Shown in pieces: positions 43,755 to 55,453 of a stretch of DNA of 64,000 bases. The notes under the pieces are model-generated. The model was given only the letters and a program-made list of their open reading frames with translations, was not told where the DNA came from and did no database searches. The translations under genes were made by a program, and so were the position numbers. Numbering within the stretch: position 1 is the stretch's first letter; each line of letters starts with the position of its first letter. The stretch is taken from positions 99,881,982 through 99,945,981 of the forward strand of contig CM051457.1 of NCBI GenBank assembly GCA_028274465.1, read 5' to 3'. The DNA comes from Plantago ovata (lineage: Eukaryota; Streptophyta; Magnoliopsida; Lamiales; Plantaginaceae).

Positions 43755-44956
43755 TGATGAACGAGATTGTCAGACTCAATTAATCAAATAAATTTGTTTT
43801 TAGCCAAAAGCAATTCACAACTACAACGAAAACCAAGACACGTAGTGTAGAAGTAAATAACCTCGAGTGTCGATCTCTAAGGACTATAACTAGTTTTATC
43901 AAATTTAACTTAAACTATAAATCAGAAATCAAGCAAAGCACAGATTTTTCTTATCAATATGATGGAAGTCAGTGATAGTATGGTCATTCAAAGCAACGGG
44001 TAATAATCATGCATGAAGTACTTGAAGTTTGTATAGAGATCTATGATCATGAATTGTCCTACGTGTTCCTTTCAATTCAACACTACGAAGATAGATGGCT
44101 TAGATAGATCAAAGAAATAAAATAATAAATCAAGTCTTAAACGCGCGAAGCCACTCATGCATAATCAAGAACCCTAGCTAAGAAATCACATACTATCACC
44201 AACGATAGATTTAGCTACTCATATTGCAATCAACAAGAATCAAAGCAAGATTGAATGAAAACATGTTGAAATAAATAAATAAAAATAGAAAAATCGTGAG
44301 ATACAAGTTACCAACGAAGGGCGTCAATCTCCGAAGAATTGCTAACTCACAAGCAAGAATTGATAAACAACGAGGTCCAATTGCTATGCTTAATCCTCCA
44401 AATTGATAAGAAAAAGAGTCTCCTATGCTAAGAATTCCCAAAACAAGCTCTGGAGAATTCGTGTCTCAAAATAAGGTGAAAAGGTTTGAAAAACGTAGAA
44501 AAATAGGCAAACTATATATAGAGTTCGGAAACACACGGGGTGAACCGCCCCAGGTGCCGAGCGATTCGCCTGGTGTGGGGCGATTCGCCCCACGTCCCAG
44601 GCAATTCGCCTGGGACATCTAGATCGACTTTAGCAAGATTTTAGTCTTCTTTTCCTTTTCGGACTCGGATTTTGCCTTCTAGTGACCTTTAAGCCTTGAA
44701 ACTCGTCCCCTAGGCCTCAAATCTCATCCGGAACCTTCTAGATACTCCACGAATGTACTCGAAACACCAAAACCTCGTCCTCTTCATCAACATTGCCCAT
44801 AAAAACACGTTTTTCACCTAAAACCTGAAAAATGCAAAGAAAAGGGAAACGTGACACTATTCTAATAAAATACACTAAAATATAAGCTAAATTAACCTAG
44901 CGGATAGCTAAATTGGTGAAAAAGACTCGAATGAAAGTGTAAATACACGTTCATCA
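43755..44956 (-). repeat. 3' LTR of family X copy B (antisense)
   Basis: TGATGAACG to CGTTCATCA on the plus strand, 1202 bp. It holds the palindrome array (44532-44616) and a TATA box (44512-44520, minus strand). The left flank TACTG has no partner because the other LTR of copy B is missing. Confidence 0.9.
44532..44616 (-). promoter_or_regulatory. LTR palindrome array of copy B
   Basis: Includes 44594-44616 (arms GTCCCAGGC/GCCTGGGAC) and 44575-44593 (arms GTGGGGCGA/TCGCCCCAC). Relative to copy A's first palindrome a G-C pair has become A-T in both arms, so pairing is preserved. It lies 12 bp from the TATA box as in copy A. Confidence 0.75.
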
Positions 44957-46252
44957 AACTCCCCAAACCGAACATTTGCTTGTCCTCAAGCAACTAAACT
45001 AGACTCTAATGCAAAAAACCAATGCAACACACAAAGTGGAGTCTCATGCCAAATGAAATGAACCAATCTATTGAATCTATCAAAACTTATGAACAAAGAC
45101 CATACAAATCATAACACGGATATTGGTTGAAGAATGCCTCGATTGACTCATACACATTCACATATGCACTATGTTAAACAAGATAGTCTCTCGTAACATT
45201 CTCTACCTGGACCTAGTCAGTGACGACGTAATGAAACATGTTAAAATACGAATGGTTGTCCCGTGCCTATGAAACTGAGGACTTACTGTTGTTCACCAAG
45301 TTAAGACTTTTCCTCAAAGAGGCCGAACCAATACTGCTCTCATCAAACGAAGGAGGGTTCCCTAAAAGTTTACTCTCCCCTATTCTACCCATCTCTCAAG
45401 CAAAGTCATAAACTAATCACCACTTCCTTAATGGCAGGACGAGGGTGGTCTAGAACAGACGACACTCAAACAAACAAAAGACAAACTTTACAACTCGATT
45501 ACGAACATTACATGAATTGAAAAATGAGAAAAACACTTTGTTAAACTGCTTTTTGGCTTTCTTTGGACCCTTCTTTACTTTTTTGGGGTCTCTTTTTTTC
45601 TTTTCCAGATTTTTTTTCTTTTTCCTGGAATTTTTTCTTTTTTTTTTTTTTTTTTTTCTTTTGTTGTATATAGCCAGCAGTAGCACAACGAAAAAGAAAT
45701 TACAATGACTCACAAACAACATCCCCAAACCTATTCGAAAGAATAGGTTGGAGCACAAACTTTACAAAAAAGGAAAACAAACTCACAACACTCAAAAACG
45801 AAAAACAAGTCATATTGACAACATAACCCCCTCCCCAAACCTATTCGTTAGAATATGTTTCAAACAAAGGATCACACAATCTCACACTACCTCCTTCCTA
45901 GACATTTAGCAATCTCAAAGCAAGGTGAAACTTGTTGCCTCTTAGGTACATAATTACACGGGAAAACAACTACAAGACTCTAACATGCATCATCATATTA
46001 TAAAGGCCTTCGTGAACCGCAGTAGAGAAAACACCACTAAGTGATGTCAAGACTACCAAGCTTAACTAAGTGCATATATAAATGTGACAAGCCAAGCGAG
46101 AAAAATCTCAAACAAATTCATAGAGATGAAACACATGGTCAAAGGTCATAACTAGTTAATCTACCCCATAAAAAGTTCGAAAAATTTGACAATAAACTCC
46201 ACATAAAACATGCAAGACTAGACTAGAATGAATGTAGTGTATGTAGTGTATG
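44957..46252 (-). other. Noncoding 3' region of copy B, part 1
   Basis: Polypurine tract next to the LTR, the purine-rich tract (pyrimidines on the plus strand, 45541-45663) and the hairpin pair (45728-45749; 45838-45859, the second with a mismatch). Continues after the solo LTR at 49114-49314. No gene seen. Confidence 0.7.
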
Positions 46253-47330
46253 TGTAACGGTATCGGTTTTTAAAAGACAAAATAATTTCTTGAAAAGAGA
46301 AAATCCGAAATAATTTTAAAAGTAACGGTCGGCAATAAATGCCATAATAATATTTGACGCGCACAGCGCTAACATAATCAAGTAAATATCCAACGGTAAC
46401 TTAGAAATCAAATGAATAACAACTATTGAAGACAGAGAAAAGTTTCATCTTCTTATTTTGAAATAAATTCCCAAAGACACCCCAGACCCTTCTCTCAGTC
46501 GCTGGCATCCTACTCGCGTGCATCCTTAGTAATATCTGGAAGGAAGAAATTTTGAAAACAAAGAGAGTGTGAGATAAAGGATCTCAGTGAGGTTCTAAGT
46601 TAACAAACAGAAAGTAAACAGTTTTTGAAATCAAAATCCTTTTCAGCAGATAATATAACAAACAGAACAGATAACAGAACAGATAAGACGAAGTCCGTTG
46701 GTGTAGCCCGCCTTATTGCTCCTACTCCCAATAGCCCTTAAAGCTCCCTCCAGAGGGTATACAACTCCGGACAGAAACAGAAACCCCCGTGTACTTTGGG
46801 GAAACAGAACCTACGACCCTAATAGACCTCAGCGACTTCTGCCTCGCGCCTAAAAGGGAATAGACTAGGCAATAATCAAGCAAACCCGATAGTCCTCTAC
46901 TACCCAAGCCTACCTAATTACGACCTAATCGACCGGTCACATAGAAACAGACAGAACAGATACAGATCAAACAGATACGAACAATCAAACACCGAGAAGT
47001 GTTCTTGCAGAAAAGTTAATCCAGAACAGAGCAGCAATAAACAAAGAAAGTAAATAGTCATACTTAGGACTTAGTTACTTTACGCGGAAGCATACAGTAA
47101 AACAGTATATATAGTAATAGATACAGATTGTCACATAGCCTTCCAGTTTTTCGCAAATAGATAAGTTTAGGGGTGAACACTCACCTCCACTTGCAAACCA
47201 TAGTCTTCAACGAGCAGTGAGTTTAAGCGTTAGCGAACGACGGAGAACCTAAATAGAAAGCAACTAGTTACACTCTAGAAGTCGAACGAACGAAAGAAAA
47301 AAGGTCGGTAAAGAAGTGGTAAAGAAGGGG

Positions 47331-47397
47331 TTCGAACTCGGGACCTCTAAGTTAGTCACACAACCCTGAACAAACTAAGCTAGAAGGTAACTCACTA
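47331..47397 (-). promoter_or_regulatory. tRNA-like A and B boxes in the second solo LTR
   Basis: On the minus strand TAGCTTAGTTTG (A box, one or two changes) and GAGTTCGAACCCC (B box) occur in the same order and spacing as at 29449-29507, so the segment is ancestral to both LTR copies. Confidence 0.55.
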
Positions 47398-48604
47398 CAA
47401 AATTACCAAAGCAGAAATTAGTTAACTTGAAACGTTTTTAGAAAACACTCTTTCGATCTCTGGAAATTACTAAAGTGCCCTCAGAGGTAAATTGCAAAAT
47501 AGTTTTACACTTTCAATATACTCCAGAATAGTACTCAAGGAAAACTTGTTTTAACAGTTTAGTCCGAAACATTAAATTACCAAAATACCCTCACATAGTA
47601 ATTGCAGAAAAGTCCTTTTAGTTTTCAGAAAGTACAAACAATTCCAACAGTTTTTTAAACTTGCACAACAGTCCCCAAAAACACATAAGTCTCTCAAACT
47701 AGTCCTCAGTCAACACTGGTCAAAGCAAATTGCAAAAAGGTCCTTTCAAATTTCATAAAACTCAAACAAATCCTCACAGTTTCGTCGAATACAGTTCAGT
47801 CCTCAAGGTTCAAATCACTACACTAATGTCCAAATCAGTTTCTATGAATTCAAATAGTCCGTACACAGTCAACATACGAGGTCAAAGGTCAACAATGTTC
47901 AAACTGCCCTAAGTCCCGGTTCTCAAACAGGTTCGAAAATGGCAGCAGAGGTAAAACTGTCCACAGGAAAAAATAACAAAAAATGAAATGAGAACAGAGA
48001 CTACCTTCGGACCGGAACAAAGTAAATGGAGCGGATTTTGCAAATGGGACAGAGCAACGAGCGAGATGGAGCAGGGGCGTATCAAAACTGCGAAACGAAT
48101 ACAAAGAGGTCAAAACCGAGATTTAAATCGAGATTCGATTTCAACACACAGAAACAGAGTTGCACAAATCTTACCGGAATTGAAACAGAATGGGAACGGG
48201 ACAGAGTTCGAACGTGACAGCGCAATGAAACTGGAGCGGGTACTTACGGGCTGCGAATCAACCGAGAACAAAAGACCAAATCAAAATCTCAACCGAGATT
48301 TGAGTCTAGAAAAGAAGAAGGTTGAGAAGCAACACTTACCGAAAGGAAAACAGATCGGAACAGATCGGAGCACGTGCGTGACGGAGTTGGGCGGCTTTAG
48401 GACGGAGCCGGTGGAATCCGATCAGACAGATCGAACGGCGCGCGAAATAGAACAGAGGGCGGCGCGGCGGAACTGAATCGGAGCAGCGAGCACGCGAATC
48501 GGTGCGGGCAGAACGGAACAGAGGTGACGGCGGACGGAGCGGCTCAGCGGCGGCACGGAATGGATCGATCGATCTGGACAGCACGGGGGCGAATCGGAAC
48601 GGCG

Positions 48605-48724
48605 GCGCGGCACGTACCGGAGCTGACGGCGGCGATGAACGGCGGCGCGGCACGAACCGGAGCTTACGGCGGCGATGAACGGCGGCGCGGCACGAACCGG
48701 AGCTTACGGCGGCGATGAACGGCG
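48605..48724 (-). repeat. Three tandem 40-bp GC-rich repeats
   Basis: Units at 48605-48644, 48645-48684 and 48685-48724; the last two are identical and the first differs at two or so bases. They lie in the GC-rich start region of the solo LTR. Confidence 0.85.
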
Positions 48725-49314
48725 GCGGCAGCTGCTGAGATTTCTTCTTTCTCTTTTTCTCTTTTCTCTTCTCTCTTTCTTTCACTCCCTTTCTTTTTGT
48801 TTTGACGGAAAGCAAATGAGAATGAGGGTGATGGTAATGGATTAGGGTTAGGGTTGAATATCAGATGGCCGGTCAATGGGCCAAGTTGACTAGGCTACTA
48901 GAGTGGGCCAAAAGGAGTCAGAATGTCCAGTCTTTCCAGCTCGGTCCAAACGTAACGAGACGAATTAGGTTTATGCAAATTAACTAAAACTCTCACGCGA
49001 GAAGTGAATTAAATAATTACCGAATAAATTAAATTACTCCGATAATTAATTAATTAAATTAAATAATTAAATAATAAAATAATAAATAAAAAAATACTGG
49101 GCGTTACAGTATGCAACTAAATTACTAGGAAAGCGATAAACGTGCAAATGCTAATGCAAACGAATTTCAACAAAATACAAGGTACTATACTCAAAATACC
49201 AATGCCAAGCTCCAAACTAACAACAATAGTTCACTTAAATCCCATCCTCCCTCATGAAACTAAAGCTAGTCCCTAGCAATAAGAGAATGAGGAAATAAGA
49301 AGTGATACTAGATG

Positions 49315-51010
49315 TTACTGAGTGGTTTGGCCTCGGTCGGTTGAGTACACAAGATGTAATGTATTGAGATTGCTCGAGGGCCCTTGTTGGTGATCATCGG
49401 AGCCTGTGGTGGTGGTGGTGGTTCTACTAACAGATCGAATAGGGCCAACTCCTCCATCAGTATTCATGGTATCCTCATTGTCCCTATTGTCTTCATTGTT
49501 ACCATCATCATCATTAGAAGAATTGCGTTGTCGAAGAGAAGCCTCAAGATTAGCCGCTGCAGCTATGGGGGTTTCCATCCGGTATCTCTCTAATAGCCCG
49601 TGAATTGTTGAAGGGGAAAGAGCCGTGCTCTTAGAGTCTCCCTCACCAATGTCCTCTACCCCATGGAACTTACAGTGAGCTGTGATGAAACTCGGAAACA
49701 CAGAGGTTTTCTTCTTCTTTGCTCAATGTCGCCCATATTCTTCATGGATGATGCTCCCGATGTCTATATGGTGCTCCCAAAATAAGCAGTCGAGGAGAAC
49801 CACAAAGAAGGGATGGGTGTTCGTGTCATTATGTTTTGGAATCAAGTTAGCGATACGGAACTTCATCACCACTGTCGACTCAAGACTAAATCTGTTGTGA
49901 TGAGGCCGCCCCGGTTTCTTCCTAGTCTCTCGAACCTTGCATTCCTTGTGGCAAATTTCTGCCGTGATATTGCTTCCAATCCCTTTAGTGGTACGTGAAT
50001 AGACATAAGAATGGTCACTCCCGGTGAATTCTCCTTCCACCATATGGATAAAGCGCGAAGTTGATGCAAAAGTCCATGGCTCGAACACACCTCTAACGAG
50101 ATCACTCTCCTTCTCTTGAAGATTAGTATTCCCAACATAGAACTCATGGAGAACGTCCTTGTCAAACCCTTCGACATGGTTGGAATCGAACCACCTCCAA
50201 TACCTCATTGTAGCCAAACGAAAGTGCTCCTCTCTCTTTGTGGCATGGTTCTACAAACATCCATTAGTACCTTATACAACAAAAAGCTTCATGCATATGC
50301 AAATGTAAGAGTGAAACAAACGAGTAACTTCATCATCACGCCTAATCTTCAAAACACCAAGTCTAATCTAGCTACCATAATGCAACGTATCAACATATCA
50401 TAATATGTAACATATCTCAACAAGCTTTATGCTAGATAACTAGTAACCTCAAATCATAAGATTCATTCAAACCATAGTACTCAAAAATTTCACCAAAAAG
50501 TCTCAAACCCCATCAATCAAGTGTTCTACCAACATGTCCATCACTATCATAACAATAAGCACACCCATAGACATGGAATGAAAGGAAAAGAAACAATGCA
50601 CCTTAAGACATAGACATCTAGTAGGCAAAATTCTCAACCAACAAACCAAGCATAATTGAACACACAATTGATAGTGAATAACGTTTCTAATCACACAAAC
50701 AATCAACCCTTACATCATATAAGCTCAATTGAAGCATAAATCAAAAAAAACCCCAAATTTGAAAAATTAGGGTTCATATGAAGTTACCTCAGATCCGAAG
50801 AATGAATGAACTAGGATGAAATTTGTTCGGATGGAATGAAAGAGCACGTAATGGGCTTCGATTAAAACTAAATAACACAAAATTTGATGGAGAATTGAAG
50901 GTTTTATGTAAGATTGAAGATTTTTTGAGTTTTGGGTGTTTTGGAGTAAGAGAGGTGAAGAAGATGAGATAAGGAGGATTTGGGGAGAAATCCCGCTGAT
51001 ATACTATCTG
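49315..51010 (-). pseudogene. Accessory gene (ATHILA ORF-1/Transposase_32-like), copy B
   Basis: Best-preserved copy of the family gene. Leader without ATG (about 51010-50788), intron 50787-50251, coding exon from 50250. From the ATG at 50217 the frame runs through one in-frame TGA (49723-49725, in place of the Trp codon seen in copy A) and continues in the same frame to 49315, about 300 codons in all. Visible: MRYWRW, then LHEFYVGN and VRGVFEP, then a hydrophobic IANLIPKHND segment, HHIDIGSIIHEEYGRH, a predicted helical SPSTIHGLLERY segment and an acidic Asn/Asp/Thr-rich tail. The EFY...VRG spacing resembles plant Transposase_32/ATHILA ORF-1 proteins. Function unknown. Confidence 0.6.
50251..50787 (-). 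other. 5'-UTR intron of the accessory gene, copy B
   Basis: Minus-strand donor GATCTGAG|GTAAC and acceptor TTTGTAG|A, 537 bp. Position and length match copies A and C. Confidence 0.65.
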
Positions 51011-51015
51011 AGAAC

Positions 51016-51120
51016 GGGGGGCGATTCGCCCCCCACTGCCAGAGAGCCTGAAGCTCTCTGGCGATGTGGGGCATTTCGCCCCCCATGGGGGGCGATACGA
51101 CCCCACCTCCAGAGGTGGGG
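51016..51120 (-). promoter_or_regulatory. Internal hairpin array of copy B
   Basis: Perfect palindrome of GGGGGGCGA/TCGCCCCCC type (51016-51034); stem CCAGAGAGC/GCTCTCTGG with loop CTGAA (51039-51061), where copy A has a different loop but the same stem; further imperfect G/C hairpins; and a 9-bp stem CCCCACCTC/GAGGTGGGG (51101-51120) that is only imperfect in copy A. Confidence 0.75.
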
Positions 51121-51223
51121 AGACGATTTTTTTTGAAAAAGTTCAGTTTTTATCCTCGAAAACCATTCTCCTAATAAAAAACACTCGAAAGAATTCACTC
51201 AAACATAAACGTAAGCACAAAAC

Positions 51224-53224
51224 TGTTAGTAATTGTAGGAAATTACCTCTAAGGTTAATGCAGCGGAATTCAAAATTTTCCTACATGGATCGTTGATTGA
51301 ATGATCATTTAACATGCTTCATATAAATGACTTACCCGTTATCCAGCTTCCAGCTTCCATTAATAAATGATCTAATCATGAATTTGTTCTTCAAAGAACA
51401 ATTGATGATCTTCTAAAGATTCTGACTGAACTCAGAACAATTCTAAGTTGCCTACGTACCCTCAGGATCAAGTCAAACGTAGTTCAATTCTCCGTTGATG
51501 AATTCTCCATGGATGCTAGGAAATCCATATTCAAATCTACATTAAGCAAAACAAGAAATCTCAAAGATAATAATAAAAGAGAATTAATCAAAGAAGAAAA
51601 GAAAGAAGTTAGAACGAATACAACCGTGTAGAAACCCTAGAGAGAAGGAGAGCTCAAAGCCACAAGCAGCAACAACACGTATCAAAACCCTATTGATCAA
51701 TGTCAGCCGCATGGACTGAATATATTTGTATAAAACGCATAATATATATTACATGGGCCTGGCCCAGTTGGCTGGTATGCTAGTTAATGAGCTGGAGGTC
51801 TTGGGTTCGAAACCCACTACTATTAATCCTTTTCTTTTGGGCTTTTAACACTTTAACCTCATTCTAAATTGGTTCAAATGCACATTCTAACTTTAATTAA
51901 TTAAATCCAATTTAGTCTAATTATTCTTTCTTCTTTTATTAATTAAATCTAATTTAATTAATTTACTTTCTAAAAAGTATAAATTAATTAAGTACATTGA
52001 ATTCAATTCAACTTAATTAATTAATTCTATCAAATTGAACATTCTCAACAATATTAAATTAAATATTTATCAATCCAATTGATATTTTATTTAATATAGT
52101 AATTAAGTCATAAATCTAATTTTAACTTAATTAATGATTTCCATCAAATGAAATGTCATTGACAATAGTAAATCAATCTTATCAATCCAATTGACATTTA
52201 ATTTACCCTAATGCTTAATCATGAGAATTGTCACCTAGTTGTATATGACCATAGGCCCTCACATATTAGGCAATGATCAAACCAAGGTATCAGTGAATAT
52301 TCCTAAACAATCGTCACTAGACAATGCTAATATGCAAGGAACGTTTGTTGAGGAGATACAAACTGCCTGTGATGTAGAGTACTTTGATGACACGGTCCTT
52401 TCATTCTCGAATACTCGAATGAGTCTAGAATATGGATTAGTATCTATTCCAATAACTCATCCATTGTCTCTCAATCTTCTTAGTCGATCTAGATGATTAT
52501 GTCCAAACACCATTTTGACATATATCTTTGTAGCAGCCACTGACTAATGATCGCGCTAAATATGAGATATAGAGTATTCTCTCCTTGAATCTATTCGGAT
52601 GAATGAATCCTGATCTTGGTCCAATCACTCACACCATATGCTTCCTAATATACCCAACGCATGTCGTATCTACCCTACTTTAAGAGTACAAGCGTTGCAC
52701 ATGGTCAAAATATATTATTCCACATATGATGTAGTATTGACCTCAAGTCTGAGGACTATTACATCACCCTACAATCCGATACTCCCATAGACACTTAAAT
52801 AGAATTTACCAAATGGTTTCTCGGCTGGGTATGCCAACACTCTCCAAAGTGTCCATGTGTCCATCATGAATAACCAAGCTATTCGCAGCAGTGAGAACTA
52901 CTACATCCTCGAAGGATCTGATGCAACACATGCTAGTGTCTATCGCATCATTGATATCCCATATCTCAATGACCATCAACTAGTGGCTAATTTTAGGACT
53001 TAAGTTCTGACACGCAAGCTCCCACTAACTTGGTGATTATCTTTAGTCCTTGGGAACATCTTACAGAATAATGTAAACAACCAAATAATCTATTCGGTAA
53101 ATGTAATGCCAATTGTATTATGTATGCTTAAATAAATGTAACATAAATAAATACCAATAAGCTGAATGCGGTAAAGTACATATCGTCCTTAATGTTGGTT
53201 GTCTCTAGGACATATATACTTTCA
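51224..53224 (-). repeat. Right LTR of the H nest (antisense), probably recombinant
   Basis: 2001 bp, plus-strand ends TGTTAGTAATTG and ATATACTTTCA. The outer side carries the GCTGC duplication shared with 33721-33725. The inner side directly touches family X copy B instead of a copia primer site. It lacks the mitochondrial insert and keeps the tRNA-like segment (51760-51814). Confidence 0.8.
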
Positions 53225-53914
53225 GCTGCTTCAGCCTGGCGCGTGCAAGGCACGCGCCAGTAAGTTGGTGAATGGCGCGTGCATTGCACGCGCCATACGG
53301 AAATTTTGGGGACAGCTTTTCAGCTGTCCCCACACGTTTCTTTCTCTTCTGTTTTGTTTGTTTTTTACTGAGATAATTAATTATTATCTCTTTGTTGGTT
53401 AGTTAATGACTTTTGAAGTCTCCTGGTCAATTAGATTTACTTGGTAAAAATCTTACGTGATTTTCTGAACCAACTTACTGACTAAATCAGAAAGAAAGAA
53501 GAATAGTCTTTATTCACAACATACGTAAAATACTTTCTGATAGTCAGAAAATATTCTTTCTCTATTAGCTCAAAATAAACAGAAGAACATCCTAGAGTTC
53601 TTGATAGAAATCACTGCCTGTGGATATCAAGGTCGAAGGAAGTAATCAACCTGTTGATGAGCCATCTTGGAGATTTTGTTGACGAAGATTTCATCTCTGA
53701 CGAAGAAGAAATCAACCAGTCGGACGAGGATATTGCAAGGCTCTGTCTGGAGATTGAGGAACAGCTATCCGGTGAATTTGCTTATCTACTGGAGGACACG
53801 TAAGTGATTTCTTCTAGTTTAATAAACGAATATAGTCATATCAGTTTAGTGAGATTAAATTTTTTAACTTCCGCTGCTTAGCCTTAGAGGAAAATTTTCT
53901 CACTTTTACTAACA
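53225..53914 (+). mobile_element. 3' LTR of element F, second part
   Basis: Begins with the second GCTGC (53225-53229), then GC-rich hairpins (53236-53331) and the LTR tail also found at 22828-23465, ending TTTACTAACA. It is followed directly by Helitron coding sequence, so element F inserted into the Helitron gene. Confidence 0.85.
53236..53331 (+). promoter_or_regulatory. Three consecutive perfect hairpins in the F LTR
   Basis: CTGGCGCGTGC/GCACGCGCCAG with AAG loop (53236-53260), ATGGCGCGTGC/GCACGCGCCAT with ATT loop (53272-53296), and GGGGACAGCT/AGCTGTCCCC with TTTC loop (53308-53331). The third is kept with one mismatch at 22847-22870; the first two are replaced there by the chimeric junction. 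Confidence 0.8.
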
Positions 53915-55453
53915 TATTAATGTTGAGAGGTGCAACTCAACGAACTCAATCAAGTATCTCTTCAAGTATGTCAATAAGGGTGTTGCAGGTGCGGTGAAAA
54001 AATTATGGTTGAGAATGAGGTTAAGGATTATGTGGATTGCCGTTATATATCTGCTTGCGAAGCAGTATGGCGTTTGTTGGGATATCCCATTCACTATCGA
54101 GATCCTCCCGTAGAGCGTTTGCCATTCCACTTGGAAGGTGAGCAGACAATGTGTTTCAAAGACGGTGACTACATTCCGGATTTGAAAGAGAAACAAACTG
54201 TTGCACATTCAAAATTCCTTGCTTGGATGGATTTCAATAAAAAACACTTTGAGGCCCGAAAGTATTTGTATGCGGAGTTTCCACAGCATTACGTGTACCG
54301 TGTTCCTGAGCGCAGGTGGAAGGATAGACAGCAATCAAGGAGGAAGATTGGTAGGATTTATCATGTTCCCCCTGGTACTGGTACTTTATACCATCTCAGG
54401 ATAATGCTGAATCACATAAGGGGTGCTACCTGCTTTGAAGATTTGAGAACGGTGAATGGTGTTGTCTATGAAACGTACCGTGACGCTTGCTACGCACTAG
54501 GGCTGCTTGATGATGATGCTGAGTATATTGATGGCATTAAGGAGGCATTCTTTTGGGGTGGGGGTTACTACCTTCGTCAGTTGTTTTCCATGCTTCTTAT
54601 GTCTAATAGTATGTCAAGACCAAAACATGTTTGGGAGAACACTTGGATGTATTTATCGGATGATATAATCATCCGTATGCGGAATCAGTTTAACAATCCA
54701 GGTACGTATGTGGTGTGAGATATTTTATCGGTTTTACTTGATATTTTTTTTATTATTATTAACACGTCGTACAATGTAGATTTGCAACTGAGTGAAGAAC
54801 AACGGAAACAACTTGCTCTTTCTGCAATTCAGGACATCCTGAAGAAGAATGGGTGCAGTTTGGATCAATACGAAGGTATGAAACTTCCGGATAATGTTGT
54901 CGTTGGTGATGGATTGAACAAGTTAATTGCCGAAGAGATGACATATGATTTGCATCCGTGTTTGACGGACGAACAAAAGAATAATTATCAAATGATCATG
55001 GATGCTATTGAATCAGAAACAGGTGGTGTGTTTTTCGTCTATGGTTATGGTGGTACGGGCAAGACGTTCCTCTGGAGAACATTATGCTCAGCTATTCGTG
55101 GTCGAGGTGATATTGTCGTTTCAGTTGCTTCGAGTGGCATTGCCTCTCTTCTCCTTCCTCGGGGTCGTACTGCGCATTCTAGATTTAGTATACCTATAGA
55201 GGTTGATGAGACGTCCATGTGCAGTCGAATAACTCCGACCAGCGAGTTGACCGCGTTGATAAAACGCTGCAAGTTGATCATATGGGATGAAGCTCCCATG
55301 ACAAATAATTTTTGTTTTGAGGCTCTTGATAGGAGTTTGAGGGACGTTATTAGAGGTCCGGATGGTTTGACGAACGCTAAACCGTTTGGTGGAAAGGTTA
55401 TTGTGTTTGGTGGTGATTTCCGTCAGATTTTGCCCGTTGTCCCCAAGGGTAGC
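53915..55453 (+). pseudogene. Helitron helicase (Pif1-type), part 1
   Basis: Rolling-circle transposon replicase/helicase. It enters mid-gene at VERCNSTNSIKYLFKYVNKG, the motif after the Rep domain of plant Helitrons. A six-A run at 53997-54002 appears one base short and shifts the frame. The frame from 54005 carries CRYISACEAVWRLLGYPIHYR and similar Helitron motifs. After an intron (54702-54779) comes the Pif1 helicase: Walker A GYGGTGKT (about 55044-55067), Walker B IIWDEAP (about 55277-55297), and VFGGDFRQILPVV. Family X copy C then interrupts it at 55453; the gene resumes at 63576. The Rep N-terminus is cut off by the copia F insertion. Confidence 0.9.
54702..54779 (+). other. Intron in the Helitron helicase gene
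   Basis: 78 bp, donor CCAG|GTACGT, acceptor ATGTAG|AT. Removal joins ...NNP with DLQLSEEQ in frame (phase 1). Confidence 0.85.

Larger units (their letters stand above)
46253..49108 (-). mobile_element. Solo LTR of TGTAAC family, TSD GTATG
   Basis: Plus-strand ends TGTAACGGTATCGG and GGGCGTTACA, 2856 bp, flanked by a perfect 5-bp duplication GTATG (46248-46252 and 49109-49113). Same family as 27908-30612 but in opposite orientation and diverged. It contains a tRNA-like segment (about 47331-47397) and a GC-rich part with three 40-bp repeats. The overlapping long frames at 47988-48876 sit in this low-complexity GC region and look spurious. Confidence 0.9.
43755..51223 (-). mobile_element. Family X copy B, 5' end deleted
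   Basis: Antisense Athila-like non-autonomous element with one LTR, the noncoding 3' region, the accessory gene and the internal hairpin array. The gag-protease, primer site and 5' LTR are missing: the sequence stops at 51223, exactly where a copia LTR begins. A solo LTR (46253-49108) interrupts the 3' region. Confidence 0.8.
33726..53224 (-). mobile_element. Antisense copia element H nest, TSD GCTGC
   Basis: Bounded by two antisense LTRs of one family (33726-36095 and 51224-53224) and flanked by a perfect 5-bp duplication GCTGC (33721-33725 and 53225-53229). Inside are the degenerate pol and leader of H, then family X copy B and a solo LTR. No primer site touches the inner side of the right LTR, so the right LTR looks like a recombinant. 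The family is the same as element F. Confidence 0.75.

Noticed and set aside
47988..48876. Frames of up to 162 codons on both strands
   Set aside because: Purine- and GC-rich LTR sequence with 40-bp repeats; composition alone explains the lack of stops.
51224..53224. Independent solo copia LTR
   Set aside because: The flanks AAAAC and GCTGC do not match each other, whereas the right flank matches the left flank of the LTR at 33726.
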